Below, piece after piece: positions 22,886-34,205 of a stretch of 64,000 nucleotides of DNA. Where the stretch lies: contig JAACJM010000035.1 in the NCBI GenBank assembly GCA_013368315.1, positions 186,001-250,000 on the forward strand. The letters are read 5' to 3'. The notes beneath the pieces were generated by a model, which searched no databases, was not told the DNA's origin, and was given only the letters and a program-made list of their open reading frames with translations. Numbering within the stretch: position 1 is the first letter of the stretch; each line of letters starts with the position of its first letter. A program made the translations under genes and the position numbers. This DNA comes from Tetrapyrgos nigripes (Eukaryota > Basidiomycota > Agaricomycetes > Agaricales > Campanellaceae).

Positions 22886-24345
22886 CAGCACCTTCACAAT
22901 ACCTTCACGACATCTTCGCAACACCTTCACCATGACACCCCTTCACCACACCTTCAGGACACCTTCAGAACACCTTCACGAAATCTTTGCAACACCTTCA
23001 CGACACCTTCACGACATCTTCATGGCACCTTCCTGACCCCTTCACAACACCTTTGCGACACCTTTGTGACACCTTCACAATACCTTCATGACATCTTCAT
23101 AACACCTTCACAATACCTTCTTTGCAACACCTTCATGACACCTTTGCAACCCCTTCACAACACCTTCACGCTACCTTCATGACACCTTCACAAAACCTTT
23201 GCAACACCTTCATGACACCTTCATGACATCTTCATGACACCTTCACACCACTTTCACGATACCTTCGTGACATCTTCATAACACCTTCATGATACCTTCA
23301 TGACACCTTCACAAAACCTTTGCAACACCTTCATGACACCTTCATGACCCCTTCACGGCATCTTCATGACACTCCTTCACCACACCTTCACGACATCTTC
23401 ATGACACCTTCACAATACCTTCAGACACCTTCCCAATGCCTTCACAACACCTTCCCCATACCTTCACAACACCTTCCCCATACCTTCAGGATACCTTCAC
23501 GACACCTTCATGACATCTTCATGACACCTTCCTGATACCTTCCTGACATCTTCTCAATACCTTCATGATACCTTCGCAACATCTTCATGACACCTTCATG
23601 ATACCTTCAGCGACATCTTTATGACACCTTTGCGATACCTTCATGACACCTTTGCGACACCTTTGCAACCCCTTCATGACACCTTCACAATACCTTTGCA
23701 ACGCCTTCCTGATACCTTTGCAACATCTTCATGATACCTTCATGACACCTTCCCAATACCTTCATGCTACCTTCACCAAACCTTTGCAACACCCTCACAA
23801 CACCTTCACGACATCTTCATGACACCTTTGCAACACCTTCCCGATACCTTCACAACACCTTCACGCTACCTCCATGACATTCTCGCAACACCTTCACCAT
23901 GACACCCCTTCACCACACCTTCACAACGTCTTCACAACACCTTTCCAATACCTTTCTGACACCTTCGCGACCCCTTCACCACACCTTCATGACATCTTCA
24001 TGACACCTTCATGATAACTTCACAACACCTTCCTGATACCTTTGCAACATCTTCACGATACCTTCGTGACACCTTCCCAATACCTTCATGATACCTTCAC
24101 CAAACCTTTGCAACACTCTCACAGCACCTTCAGCGACATCTTCATGACACCTTTGCAACACCTTTGCAACACCTTCATGACACCTTCACAACACCTTCAC
24201 AACACCTTCATGACACCTTCACAACACCTTCATGACACCTTTGCAACACCTTTGCAACACCTTCATGACACCTTCATGACATCTTCATGACACCTTTGCA
24301 ACACTTTCACGATACCTTCATGACACTTTTGTGACACCTTCACGA
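22886..24345 (+). repeat. 11-bp minisatellite, right array
   Basis: The complement-strand version of the left array: units of the form Y-ACCTT-NNNN-A over about 1.46 kb. It is shorter than the left array, so the two have gained or lost units since they were identical. Translated three-unit pseudo-repeats (HDTFMTPSQHL type) are not genes. Confidence 0.9.
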
Positions 24346-25405
24346 CAATGATATTCTTCACAAGCTCACAGCACTGTCACAGCACCTCCCCACATTTTGT
24401 ATACCTTTTGTACACCTTCACTATCTTCAAAAAATTTGACTTGTGATTCCATAAATCTACAGTAAGACTTGCACTCTTACACTATCATTTTATGAACTCC
24501 CATCTCTATATATATCTTATGTAAGTCTATATGATTTACCCAAGATTTATGGAATACCTGCTATTCAATAAATTTAAAATAATTCCCCTTGACTTACAGG
24601 GGTCATACTTTAACTCTTTCAGCATATCCAGGATACTATATGTATTCCATCTTGGTGTAAGACTTTTCTGTGAACTTATGACATTCTATGGAAATATTTT
24701 GGATTCCATAAAGCTTCCATAATACACCTGATTTTATTGATCCATCTCTGTTACCATTTTGTCACTCAGTAAATCTATCATAAATACAATGACAATTTCT
24801 TGTGATTTAATATAGCTTTTAATCTCATAAATCTTCTGTAAAACTGGCCAGTCTTACTATATGACATACTGTGACCATGTGTCACATCAAGATATCTCTG
24901 TATATCTTAATGGTATTATGCTATGTCTTACTGTGACAGAATGTCACATTGAAAAATCCTAGTAATACAACTTGATTTACAGAATCCTTATGGAACTGTT
25001 GTGAAATTTTTGCTTTTCTGTAATACACAGAGATATACAATTGATTGGCACTAAGTAAGTCTTTAGTAATGTCATAGTATGACAGTGTATTTACAGTATT
25101 TCATTTGTGTAAGTCTTCTATAAATCCAGGCTGTATTACTCTATGACATACTGTGACTCTGTGTCACAACAAAATGTTTCTGTATTTCTCAATGGTATTG
25201 TAGTATGTATTACTGTGACAGAATCTCACATAGAAAGACCCCAGTAATACACCTGATTTACAGAAACCTTATGGAATTGCTGTGAAATTTTGGCTTTAAC
25301 ATAATACTTCCATAATACATGGGGATTTACAAACTGATTGGCACTGAGTAAGTCTTCAGTAATATCACAGTATGACAATGTATTTACGGGTATTTGCACC
25401 CAGTG
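24346..25405. repeat. Right inverted arm of the giant element
   Basis: The reverse complement of 19063-20084 with very few differences, for example one base in the outermost 30 (ACCT versus ACCC). Near-identity over about 1 kb shows recent origin or gene conversion between arms. The mirror of 20040-20110 lies at about 24345-24435. Confidence 0.85.
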
Positions 25406-25408
25406 CAA

Positions 25409-25465
25409 CGGATCAACAAAAATTATTGCATCCGGTACAGTTATACTTCGTCAACGTAATAGGAT
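25409..25465 (+). pseudogene. Copia protease relic, right half
   Basis: Directly after the right CAA duplication the frame reads GSTKIIASGTVIL, which continues the copia protease region cut off at 19062. Taking out the element and one CAA restores the frame without any change. Homology appears to end around 25455. Confidence 0.6.
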
Positions 25466-26650
25466 CCATCGCAACGCTTCTTGTCCTCCGTCTTCTCGAC
25501 GAGGTGTCCGATCAACATCCGGCTCCTCTGGTCGCACTACCCGTGGCTCGTATCATTCCTCTTGCTTCCAATTAACCCACAACGGCTTGCCCAGTGGCCG
25601 CCTTTCACTCCCAGCGCGTAATACACTTATTTTGGTGAGTTCTACTTGTCTTCTCTGTCTAACTCCCCACTGCTTCTGGATTTAATGCCCGCTACAGTAG
25701 ACATCACACAAGAGGTCGTTTAGCCATCGCCCGTGAAGTTTGGAGAAGGAGGAGAAGGCAGGCGAGGGGTGGCAGTTCATCGTGCTGGTGAGTTGTATCT
25801 TCTTCATTACACTATTTTGTTTTCAGTTTTCTGTCACCGCCAAAGGCAATGGCATATTCATTTTGTTCCTGCCTTTACTTTGCCTTCGGACATTGACTCA
25901 CGCACTCTACAGCGTCGACCATGTTCTATCGACTATGGCGATCCCTGTTCCCTGCTTACTTGTATTGAGTGCGTCCTCTTACTCACTCGCCACGCCCTTG
26001 TTGACATTTCGTTCAACCCTATATCCCTTTTCTGACCTTATAACATCAGATCCTCCAGACCGCCAATGCGTAATGACCTGATTATCCCTCCTGAGTGTGC
26101 ATATATGCGCATATAGCCACTTCTTCAATTCTTGGTGAGCTGTCCTCTTGTTTTCTTCAGTGTTTTTTAATCTGACAAGTCTCTCTTTGGGCATCAACCT
26201 AGGACATCATTATGTTTTCGTGAGTCCTCCCTTTCATTTTTGTGCAGTTGATCTATCTCACTGAAAACCATTACAGAATTGATGTATATCCGTCTTCATT
26301 CGGTGCATTACTGTGAGTTTTTGACCTTATTTTTGATTATCTTTGGGTACTTTCTCAGTAAGTCTTGCTGCCATTTTGCCTTTGCTCAGCTCACTGATGT
26401 GTTCCCGCAGTATCTCTAGGGATTGTCATATCTCCTTGCTCTGTGGGTGTTCCCGTTGTGTTCTTCTTGCTGACTTTACTAATACCTTTTGATGTTTCTA
26501 TTGGTGAGTCGCCTTATTGTTTTTCCCTATCATTATCAGTCTGTTGTATGTTTGTACTCAACATGTATGTATGTAGTGAAATGGCATTATTCTGCAATGT
26601 ATATTCAGTGATCAATGAGTATCTAGCTATTGGTATATTGGCCATGTAAC
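25466..26650. other. Unassigned region with splice-like signals
   Basis: Many GTGAG and CAG/TAG motifs alternate with short open stretches (25470-25575, 25733-26080, 26443-26649), as in a small multi-exon plus-strand gene. The pieces do not join into a product I recognise. It may be a relic gene or the body of the truncated copia element. I do not call a gene. Confidence 0.3.
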
Positions 26651-26699
26651 CCTGTTAGCATGGCCTGATAACCCTCACAATGATTACATCTCCTGGAAC

Positions 26700-27035
26700 T
26701 ATTCTGACTGTTATAAACCCCATAATACCATTATAATGTAGTTATAACTATTGGCATAGTTCCAGTACCTGCCACTATGCCCTATATTATAACCATTATA
26801 ATACCATTATAATACTGGAAATGGTTTCAGAGCTCAAAATCATTTCAAGCTTTATAAACCCCATAATTGGGTTGTAATCCATGGAATAATTCCCAAAGTC
26901 CCCACTATTATATACATTACAATAGTATTCTGACCACATTACCAGAAAGGTAGTGTGAAGTAATCTAGTTATAATATACTATAATTATTATAGGGATTTT
27001 GGGGGTTATGAAGATTATAATCTGCTTATAACAGA
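26700..27035. repeat. AT-rich repeat zone, TTATAA / CCATTATAATACC type
   Basis: Repeated TTATAACC, CCATTATAATACC and their complements fill about 330 bp. The stretch ends at GCTTATAAC exactly where the HET copy A coding similarity breaks off. It is probably a transposon end or small MITE, but no target duplication was found. Confidence 0.4.
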
Positions 27036-28224
27036 GCGTAATTTTGTCTGATGAAGAATTAGGGACTCTTCCCAAATACTCCTTTCTAAAAGCTCATATG
27101 ATTTGAAACTAGATGGCACCGAGAAGCCCAGATCATGATGCACTGTCGTAGCGACGCCCTTGCTTTGGGAATCTTCGGGAGATAAATAATCAACCTCAAT
27201 CAGTTTCTTTTCATCCCCGCGCATCTCAAGACAAGCCGAGACGAAGCAAATGTTCGGCAATGGTCCCAGCATATAATCTGCATGCACATACACAATGGGA
27301 TCAGCGCCTTTGTCCCCAATCCACAAGGAAGGGTAGTTTCGCTTGGTAAAGCGAAGTGTGAAGGCCTCGCATTTGGATGGATATTTGTAGGTCAAATCAA
27401 TCTCTCCCAACCATGAGGTTGAATACTCAACCGAGGATTCGGTGGAGATTGAAACCCCCAGTGGTGGTGAAGAGCAAACAAAGTGGCGATCAGAAGAGAG
27501 AAGAGACATGACATGCTTGCCAGCAGTAGGAATTCTGGTCCTGCTCTTCCTAAGAATTGGTTCCTCTCTGACAGTGAGCTCCTGGATATTATTGAGAGGG
27601 GGGGGATGCAGGTCGCAAGACCGCTTCTCCTGGTTTATACCGGATGTAATAACTACCAGTTACCCTCCGAAGATATACAGACACGTAACTGTCATCACTT
27701 GTTTGACAGTATGCAAGGAAAACGTTGGGCTGATCGGTATCAGAATCGGAACCGGACTCGGACTCGGGATTGTGATCGTACGGCTCAAAAGGAAGATGGA
27801 TATGAAGACCGTTGTTATTAAACGAATACGATGATGGACAGTGGCATCTGTATTAGATGCCTGTACCCGACCACAATATCTGAACTCATACGGAAATCTG
27901 GCCAGTAGTCCCTGTTCTCCACTCAGCGAGTCAGAATTCCAAGCGAAAATACTCTGATCATCTGAAACCCGGATAGGGCACGGACCCATGCTTGGATGAT
28001 CTTCGTGTAGCCCTTCTTCAGCTGCACAGGAGGGAGGAAGGCTTGTATGTCATCGAAGGTGGGCTGCTGGCCGTCGCATGTATCAGCACTTGAAGGGTAG
28101 TGATGATCTGGATGTCCTGGAAGATGACCTCTTCAGCCTCCCAGACATGAGAGAGAATGGCAAAGCGCAGGATTTTGGTAGAAAATTTCTCCACCCTCAG
28201 GGTTTTGGTGTTTAGGAGACGCAT
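27036..28224 (-). pseudogene. HET-domain protein, copy A, internally deleted
   Basis: Starts at ATG 28224 with an N-terminus like the intact copy at 61600 (MRLLNTKTLR..FAILSHVW). It then jumps near 28000-28020 from KKGYTKII to a segment matching residues of about 260 onward of the intact protein. The catalytic-looking core of the HET domain (WIDSCCINK, RGWTLQELLAP) is missing. A frameshifted middle (27989-27660) leads to a C-terminal part (27509-27036) with YMLGPLPN and VDYLSPEDS. The last 150 or so residues are absent, replaced by the AT-rich zone. HET proteins act in fungal non-self recognition and cell death; this copy cannot make one. Confidence 0.85.
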
Positions 28225-29176
28225 GGAGTGTTAAGAGAGTTATATTGGATATACTGTAAAGCACGGTTGATATTCTATGTCAAATTATCAGCCGAGGATG
28301 AGGACATAAGCTGACTTACAAGGGAAAGGAAGGAAAAGAAGAAGGTCCCTGAGTGTCGTAAGCTACCTGTAGGGCCACTTTAAACACGTTTGTTCCTCAT
28401 GCCGCCAGTCATGGTGTGACTGCTCTGTTTTCTGTAGGCCGGGTCTCGTTCCAAAATTACTTTAGAAACGATTTGGAGACGACACGACCCGGGCAGTGCT
28501 AGCTAGCCAAAAACAACGTTAACGACCAAAAGTTAAAACAGAGACAGAGCTGAGTGTACAGAGTCTGAGCTGCTAACATTTACATCAGTAGATGGTGGTT
28601 TCGGAAGCTTGGGGCCTTGGCCTTGAGGACTTGAAATACATACTTCGTAGTGTAGTTGGCGGAGCGTTGCATGCGCAGGCAGTCCAACGTCGTGTTGCGA
28701 CTCTGCGAGAGTCTCATCGGAACAAATTGTCTTGTAAATTGTTGCAATTGCATTCGCGTGGAGAGCCGAGCGCTTGCGCTCTCCACGAGAATGCGTAACC
28801 AGACCAGTGGAAGGTAAGACACTGGCAAATCGAGTGGGCACTGCGGCAACTGCCAACGACGTGTATTGGCAGAGTACATTGAGAGTACAAGTCCAAGAGT
28901 CCATCATGGCGATAAACAAAAGTTCTGCGACCTGTCAGCGAGCGTTTTGCTATCTGTCAGTACTGTGTCGTGTGTTTGGAAGAAGTGTACGGTTCAAAAT
29001 TAATTAATGAGGACCATCGGTTTGGAAAATCTCAGCTGCATTGCACGAGGCTAGTATCTAGCTACAGCAATTTGATGCTTGTACAGAAGAATATGAAATG
29101 GACGATGGCCGATATAATGGGACCTCGGTCACGGAGACAGAGACGAAGGGGATCATGAGCTTCGATCTTATCAGTG
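28225..29176. other. Region upstream of HET copy A, then unassigned
   Basis: The part at 28225-28420 matches the HET upstream region of the other copies (CCACTTTAAA, TGTTCCTCATGCC). From about 28435 the match ends and unrelated sequence begins, open on both strands at 28580-28900 without a recognisable product. This foreign block runs to about 30547, where kinase copy A starts. Confidence 0.45.
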
Positions 29177-30106
29177 TTATGCATTCTCATACTTGTAGAC
29201 AAAGCACAACTACTGGTTAGGGTCATGAACAGAACAAGACCCCTGGTAAAATAACGTACCTCCGCAGTCATCCACGGAGGGACTTGCTCTATGCGTCCTC
29301 CTCCTACAAGCATGTCCACGTCCTTGTTCTCCCTCTCAACCCAACTATCCACTTGACACACTACAGGCCCCGTAAGGATGCGTTGCAGGGCGTGAGCCCA
29401 TTTCGGTAACGCCAAACCCTCCCACCGGTCCATCAGGTCGTTGGGGTCACCGGTCGCTTGGAATTCATCCCAACCGAGGACAACGGGAAGCTGTCGAGCT
29501 TCTGGTTGATTGATCGGTGTACCCAAAAAGCAGGAGGCATGTACGGTTCGGACAATTAGCGCGGCAGCGGAGTAATAGTTGTCTTCACGAGGGGGTGCAC
29601 TGGATTCTGATTCGGATGAGCTCGCAACGTTGAGCATCTTTTCCAGGTCGAGAACAAATCCTATCATGAACTGGAAAGCATAAGCGCGAGTAGAGATATG
29701 TGTTGAATTGGCGCATTCAGTTGCAGCCATCAACGACATCTATGTAGAACAATAGTAGTAGTTATAAATAGAACAATAAATGTAGTACGACAATAGTGTA
29801 CGAAACCAGCATTGTACTATCAAGTACAATAAAATCTTATTGTTACTCTAGTATTAGTTTACATGTATTTGTACCTCCTCAAAGGTATATAAGGACTCGT
29901 AGATAGTCCTCCAAATAACAAGTTTTATACTTAACTCTCATCGCTCAATAAGCCTCTTACAAGCCTTACAAGCTATTCTCTATCCACAGGTAAGTTGCGT
30001 AGTTGCCACTGCATTTAGTAGTGTACAGGACCATACCATGCCTGCTTAACAATATGAAGATAGTACTACTGACCTGAGGGGAAGTGTCAGTGGTTGCTGA
30101 AGCCAT
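29177..30106 (-). CDS. Small protein of unknown function, three exons
   Basis: Model: exon 1 30106-30074 (11 codons from ATG), intron to 29740, exon 2 29739-29260 (160 codons), a 50-bp intron with GTACGT donor, and exon 3 29209-29177 ending TAA. The product is about 181 aa, with a Ser/Glu-rich stretch at about residues 45-55 and a Trp/Asp-rich middle (VVLGWDEFQATGDPNDLMDRW). I do not recognise the family and see no membrane segment. It lies inside a block that separates HET copy A from kinase copy A, so it may have arrived with an insertion. Exon 2 is solid as an open frame; the first intron is unusually long because an LTR-like sequence lies in it, and the translation start may instead be ATG 29739. 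Confidence 0.45.
29743..29990 (+). repeat. LTR-like sequence in the intron of the unknown gene
   Basis: Starts TGTAGAACAATAG and ends CTATCCACA (TG..CA). It has a TATA box (GGTATATAAGG, 29883-29893) and a CTCATCGCTCAATAAGCC stretch like an LTR transcription start with polyadenylation signal. No matching 5-bp flanks (ATCTA versus GGTAA) and no second copy were found in the window. Confidence 0.4.
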
Positions 30107-30547
30107 TTTCGTGCTGGTGACGGTGCTAAGTCAAACGGGAACGGCTATATAACAGTCGTTTTAGGTTTGTTCCAAGCCCCTTCTCTGATCTTGTTCCGAA
30201 CCTACAGTCGTTTGCGGGTTTGGGCACTGTTTATTTGTATTTGTCTGTACCTTCCGATGACGTAGACAATTGTATTGGAAGGGACTAGCAAATACATACA
30301 AAGAAATAGTGATTGCCCGCGCCCTCCAGAATAAGTAATATGCAAACGGCTGTAATCCATTAGCCGTAATCTGAGCATGCTTTATTGAGAATCTGAAAAT
30401 ATGGAAGCTGTCTGGAAAGATGGGGATTCCCCACATACGCCCACACCATTCATCCGCTCGATGAGGAGAAGGTCGATGGGTCTTATTTTCCGGATTTGGA
30501 CACCACGTGAACGACTCTGAGTCATCCAGCTTCTCTAGGACCCACAC

Positions 30548-32640
30548 GGACCAGCAATTACTTCAACATCCTGGCTATAGCCAATCGTACTGCCTCGGAA
30601 CCCTCTATCTCTGCCTATCAATCCGACCCAACCGCCTTTCCCCCCAACTCCATGGCAGAAGGCTTCGGGTATGGGGCTAATGGGAGTGTCACGGTGTTTT
30701 TGTGTCAGCATGTTTTGGTGACTCGGCGACTCGTCCTTGTCCTACATACCTTTCTGCTTTTCTATCTACTACTCTACTCTACTCGTTTATGAATAACTAA
30801 CTCATCTCATGTCCTTTGTCTTTAAAGGACAACCCCCTAGGCCGCTTCGCCATCAAGAAAATCGCAGTCGGTCAATCCCATACCTACCTCTTACAAACCT
30901 TGAGAGAGGTAAAGCTTTGGAAAGGTTGCATCATCCGAATATTGTTGCGTATCAGTGAGTGTACACCCTAGTCTTTTCTCGTGTTCGTCTGCGTTGTCTT
31001 TGTGTTTGTTTCTCGTCCGCGTCTGTGTTTGCGTTTCCGTATTTTTGCTTTATTTCCTTATTCCTTCATTCCTTTATTCCAAACTCTCATGTTAACGCTA
31101 ATACTAACCACATACCATATACATCTAGCCACTCCTGGTTCGAACCCACCCAATTCTCCCCATTCGGTCCACGCGTACCCACATTACACGTCTTGATGCA
31201 ATGGGCTGAGGGGGTGTCGTTGGATGATTTTATAGAGAGGAGTATACGGGGTTTTTCTAAAGGGAAAGGGCTGAATGGGAACGGGAATGGGGCAAGAGGA
31301 GGTTTAAACCGTGGACGTGGACGGCCGAGTGGAGAGACAGAGACAAAAGCAGAAGGCGAAGGGCAGAAGCAGAAGCAGAAGCAGAAGCAGAAGCAGAAGC
31401 AGAAGGCGAATTGGAGAGACAGAAGCTGAGGAAACATGCATTTGGGGCGAGGGTGAGAAAACAAAGAGAGAGGGAAAGGGACAGGGAAGGTGATGCCTAC
31501 ACACAACGACAAAAACCTTACCCCGAGTCCTCGTCCTTGTCCCCATCTCATCCTACTAACAGCTCTACACTCACTTCGTCCCGAAGAAAAGCTAAACCGA
31601 AACCATCCCCTCACAACCCAAAATTAAAACCAACCACAACCCGTACAAGACTAAGACCTTTCAAAAACTCCCTCTTCTCGGACATCGTCTCTGGTCGAGA
31701 CCTTTTACATAGTAGGAACGTGTTACATTTGGATATGAAACTTGGGAATGTTTAGTTGAGGTTTGACCACGGGTACGGTTACGGGTATGGGGAGGGGGGT
31801 TTACCGCCGGGCATGTCGTCTTGGTCTCGATCGTTTTCGTTTGGTCAACGCCAAACGCCAACGCGAGGCTGAGACTGAGACTGAGGAGCTGAGTGGGATA
31901 GTTGGGAAGGACAAGCGGGACGACTGGGATGGGTATGAAGATGGGTTTGAAGACAACGATGAAGATGCGTGGAGAACTGAGTGGGGACTCGTACCCAGAG
32001 GGATGCTTTCGGATTTTAGAACACTTAGGGAGGAAGTTGTGGGTACGTATAGTAATAAAGCAAGGGGAAGGGGAAGACGACGAGAGAGAAGGGGAAGGGG
32101 AAAGAAAAAGAACGGTGAATACTGGGATGTTGGAGTATATTGGTGAGTTGACGATGTTTGATTTGATTTGAAAAGTTGTACGACTTCACGAGCTGTTTTG
32201 TGGCATTCCCAGTTCTGCGAGTCTGCGAGTCTTTGTCGTTTTCGTTTTCGCCTTTCACTTCTCTTACTCGAAAAAAGCTCGTGCCTTTTTTATTTCTATC
32301 TCGATTTCGATTTCTTCTTTGGGTTGAGATTTTTATTTCCTTTTCTAGTTTTTTGTCTGTTTACTAACGTGCATCCCTCTCTCCTCTTGTCTCTGTCTTT
32401 AACTTTGACGCTCCTTTAATCCCTCATGTCATACACATACTCCCAACCCGGGTTTGGGTCCACTACCCACCCTCATATCCCCAATGTCAACGGCGGCATC
32501 TCTACGCCTCCCAAACTCGCCCCCTAACAAAAGCAGCAGATATGTGGCCATAGGCGTGATCCTCCACAAGATGTTGTTTTTAGGTTGCCTTCAAGGAGGT
32601 ATTCGATTTATTCGCTTTCGTCGGTTGGAATCCATTTCCT
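30548..32640 (+). pseudogene. IKS1-like protein kinase, copy A
   Basis: Matches the intact kinase at 61060-56190 from about residue 110 (SNYFNILAIANRTASEPS) through the kinase core to the LTKAADMWSLGVILHKML block near 32520-32580. Introns sit at the same places (for example GTGAGTGTACACC near 30957). Damage includes a shortened glycine loop, a 1-bp loss in GGTAAAGCTTTGG after the lysine exon, and a catalytic loop reading HLDMKLGN followed by a stop at about 31754. Further frameshifts follow in the acidic insert. The N-terminal 110 codons and the long C-terminal tail are missing. Confidence 0.85.
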
Positions 32641-33932
32641 CTAGCCATAATAAGTATACCACCATGTTATAACCATAGATTAAATGAAGAATTACTTCCT
32701 CCGCCGTATTCCATGGCTAGCACCACCACGGTCGCTAATAGTACCAGCAACGACTCTTTCCTAACCAATTTCCCACATCCTCGTCCCGGCCTCATGACAT
32801 CTGCAATAACGTCTTGAAACACACAACACCGTCCCGGATTCTCCGGCCTCCCTCGTCATCCAAAGACTTCCGCGAAACCGAGTCAAAACCTCTAATAATT
32901 CCGAGGCAGAGCTTTCATAAAATCTCACCTACACGCTCAAACGACCAGTCGCTGTCTCAACTACACCCTGAGTCACCTTATATCTCCTCTATCTTACTTT
33001 GCCTTCCCGTAGCTCGTGTTTCCTCTCCTCAAAGCCGCACTATTCCTCCGAGTTATCCAAGGGGATCCTTAGTACTCAACTTGTGTTCGGGGCTCTTGTA
33101 GGCCTCCATTCTCCCAGTCGTTCCAGGTTGATTGGAGAGTTATTGGGCGTGAAGTGGCTTCGTCGTTGCGTCGTCTCGTCCTCTGGTCGTGCGCGAATTG
33201 GTTTTGTGCGTGTACTGGACGTACCAACCAAACCCAACGGAAGCCTGCCCTCAAGTAGTGATGACGTCAACGACATGTGCACTGTACACCCATCGACCTC
33301 AACTCAGAAGTAGCGCTTTTGCCAATTAGTGGTGGGTTATTTTCGTTCTTATTCTTTTATACGACCTCTTTTGGACCTCTTTCAACACTGTCATCAAAAG
33401 TTCTGATTACTCTCTTTGTCCTCTGATGACGACCGTGACCCAACTTGTCTCAAACTTCGGGAACCACCGTGATGTTCACTTCTACGACTGCTCTGTGGTT
33501 TGAGGTCAAAACCTTTCCTAGCTCTGCTCCGAGTCGACTATTTCGATTACATGTGACTCCCCCTCTTTGCTTTTTCATAACACAGGATATAGAGGACCGT
33601 GCGTCTATATCCTCACTGCCCCTCACGTTGCTCGAAGTAAACTTCCCAGAGATAGCCATCTCAACATAGCAATCTGCTAAGCTTTCAGACTGCAAGAGGA
33701 TAAATCCGTCGGCGCTCTTGGGGGTGGTTTAGGTGAATTTCTACAGAGCGTGTTGCCTGTATCTAGCTTTATTGATCTCATTTCGCTTTCTCCTTTTTTC
33801 TGCAGCTCTCGCTTTCTTCACATCCCCTCCACCTCGAGTTTTGCATAAATCGCATTATTTCTCCCTCGCCTTCAAGTTTTATTTGAGAATTTCCTTTCTC
33901 GTTTGTTCATCAAGCACTGACCGTTCATCTGA
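32641..33932. other. Unassigned, between kinase copy A and block B
   Basis: About 1.3 kb with short open frames on both strands (for example 32814-33101 and 33445-33669). None gives a recognisable product or consistent splicing. Confidence 0.35.
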
Positions 33933-34205
33933 AGACGACCCATCCTTGAACCAACCTTAAAAGTACGACCTTTACTCACACCTCACCTTCCAAGCGGTGG
34001 ACCCAAAAAGACGTATGAGGAAGTAATGAGGGTTTTGGATGAAGCTGTGGCGGCGAGCTGTTCAGTATTGGCAGAAGAGAAGAAAGACAGGAGTCCATTA
34101 GAATCGCATCAATCTATTGCCAATCTCGGTGCAATGATGAAAGGTTGGCGAGCTCGCTTTGGTGGGGTGGCGCAGAGCTTCATGTCCGACTCCCAAAATG
34201 ACTGA
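33933..34205 (+). pseudogene. 3' end of an unrecognised gene, convergent to HET copy B
   Basis: An open frame ends at TGA 34203-34205 and encodes a Lys/Glu-rich helical C-terminus (KKTYEEVMRVLDEA..GWRARFGG). The same sequence in inverse lies at the right edge of the window (63918-64000) beyond HET copy C, so this gene is a third member of the duplicated block. The upstream part is missing here, since the frame opens at a stop codon at 33930 with no start. Family not recognised. Confidence 0.5.

Larger units (their letters stand above)
19063..25405. mobile_element. Giant palindromic (foldback) CACTG element, 6.3 kb
   Basis: Left end CACTGGGTGCAAATACC (19063 on) and right end are inverted copies; the right end reads GGGTATTTGCACCCAGTG to 25405. 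They are flanked by the 3-bp duplication CAA (19060-19062 and 25406-25408). CACTA/CACTG ends with 2-3 bp duplications are the mark of the EnSpm/CACTA superfamily, to which the Plavaka relic at 11.6-14.7 kb also belongs. Arms of about 1 kb are near-identical inverted copies: both encode the same 63-codon chance frame, at 19938-19747 and 24531-24722. They enclose about 3.7 kb of an 11-bp minisatellite and a unique core. No transposase is present, so movement would have needed one in trans. The insertion is frame-exact within a copia protease relic. Confidence 0.88.

Noticed and set aside
20168..24290. His/Thr/Pro-rich open frames (LHDTFMTPSQHL repeats) as a repetitive protein
   Set aside because: They arise because three 11-bp repeat units equal 11 codons. 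They exist on the strand set by repeat polarity in both arms, with no start context or splice sites.
20085..24345. CRISPR-like array
   Set aside because: The 11-bp unit with a 4-base variable slot is far too short for repeat-spacer structure, and the genome is eukaryotic.
19747..24722. Identical 63-codon frames in both arms as a conserved gene
   Set aside because: Identity is explained by the inverted repeat; the frame is AT-rich and shows no domain.
28445..28495. Inverted CCGGGTC..GACCCGG pair as a tRNA or structured RNA
   Set aside because: No cloverleaf arms, anticodon loop or promoter boxes could be fitted.
31087..31614. Minus-strand 175-codon frame
   Set aside because: Mirror of the low-complexity charged insert of kinase copy A (CAGAAG repeats).
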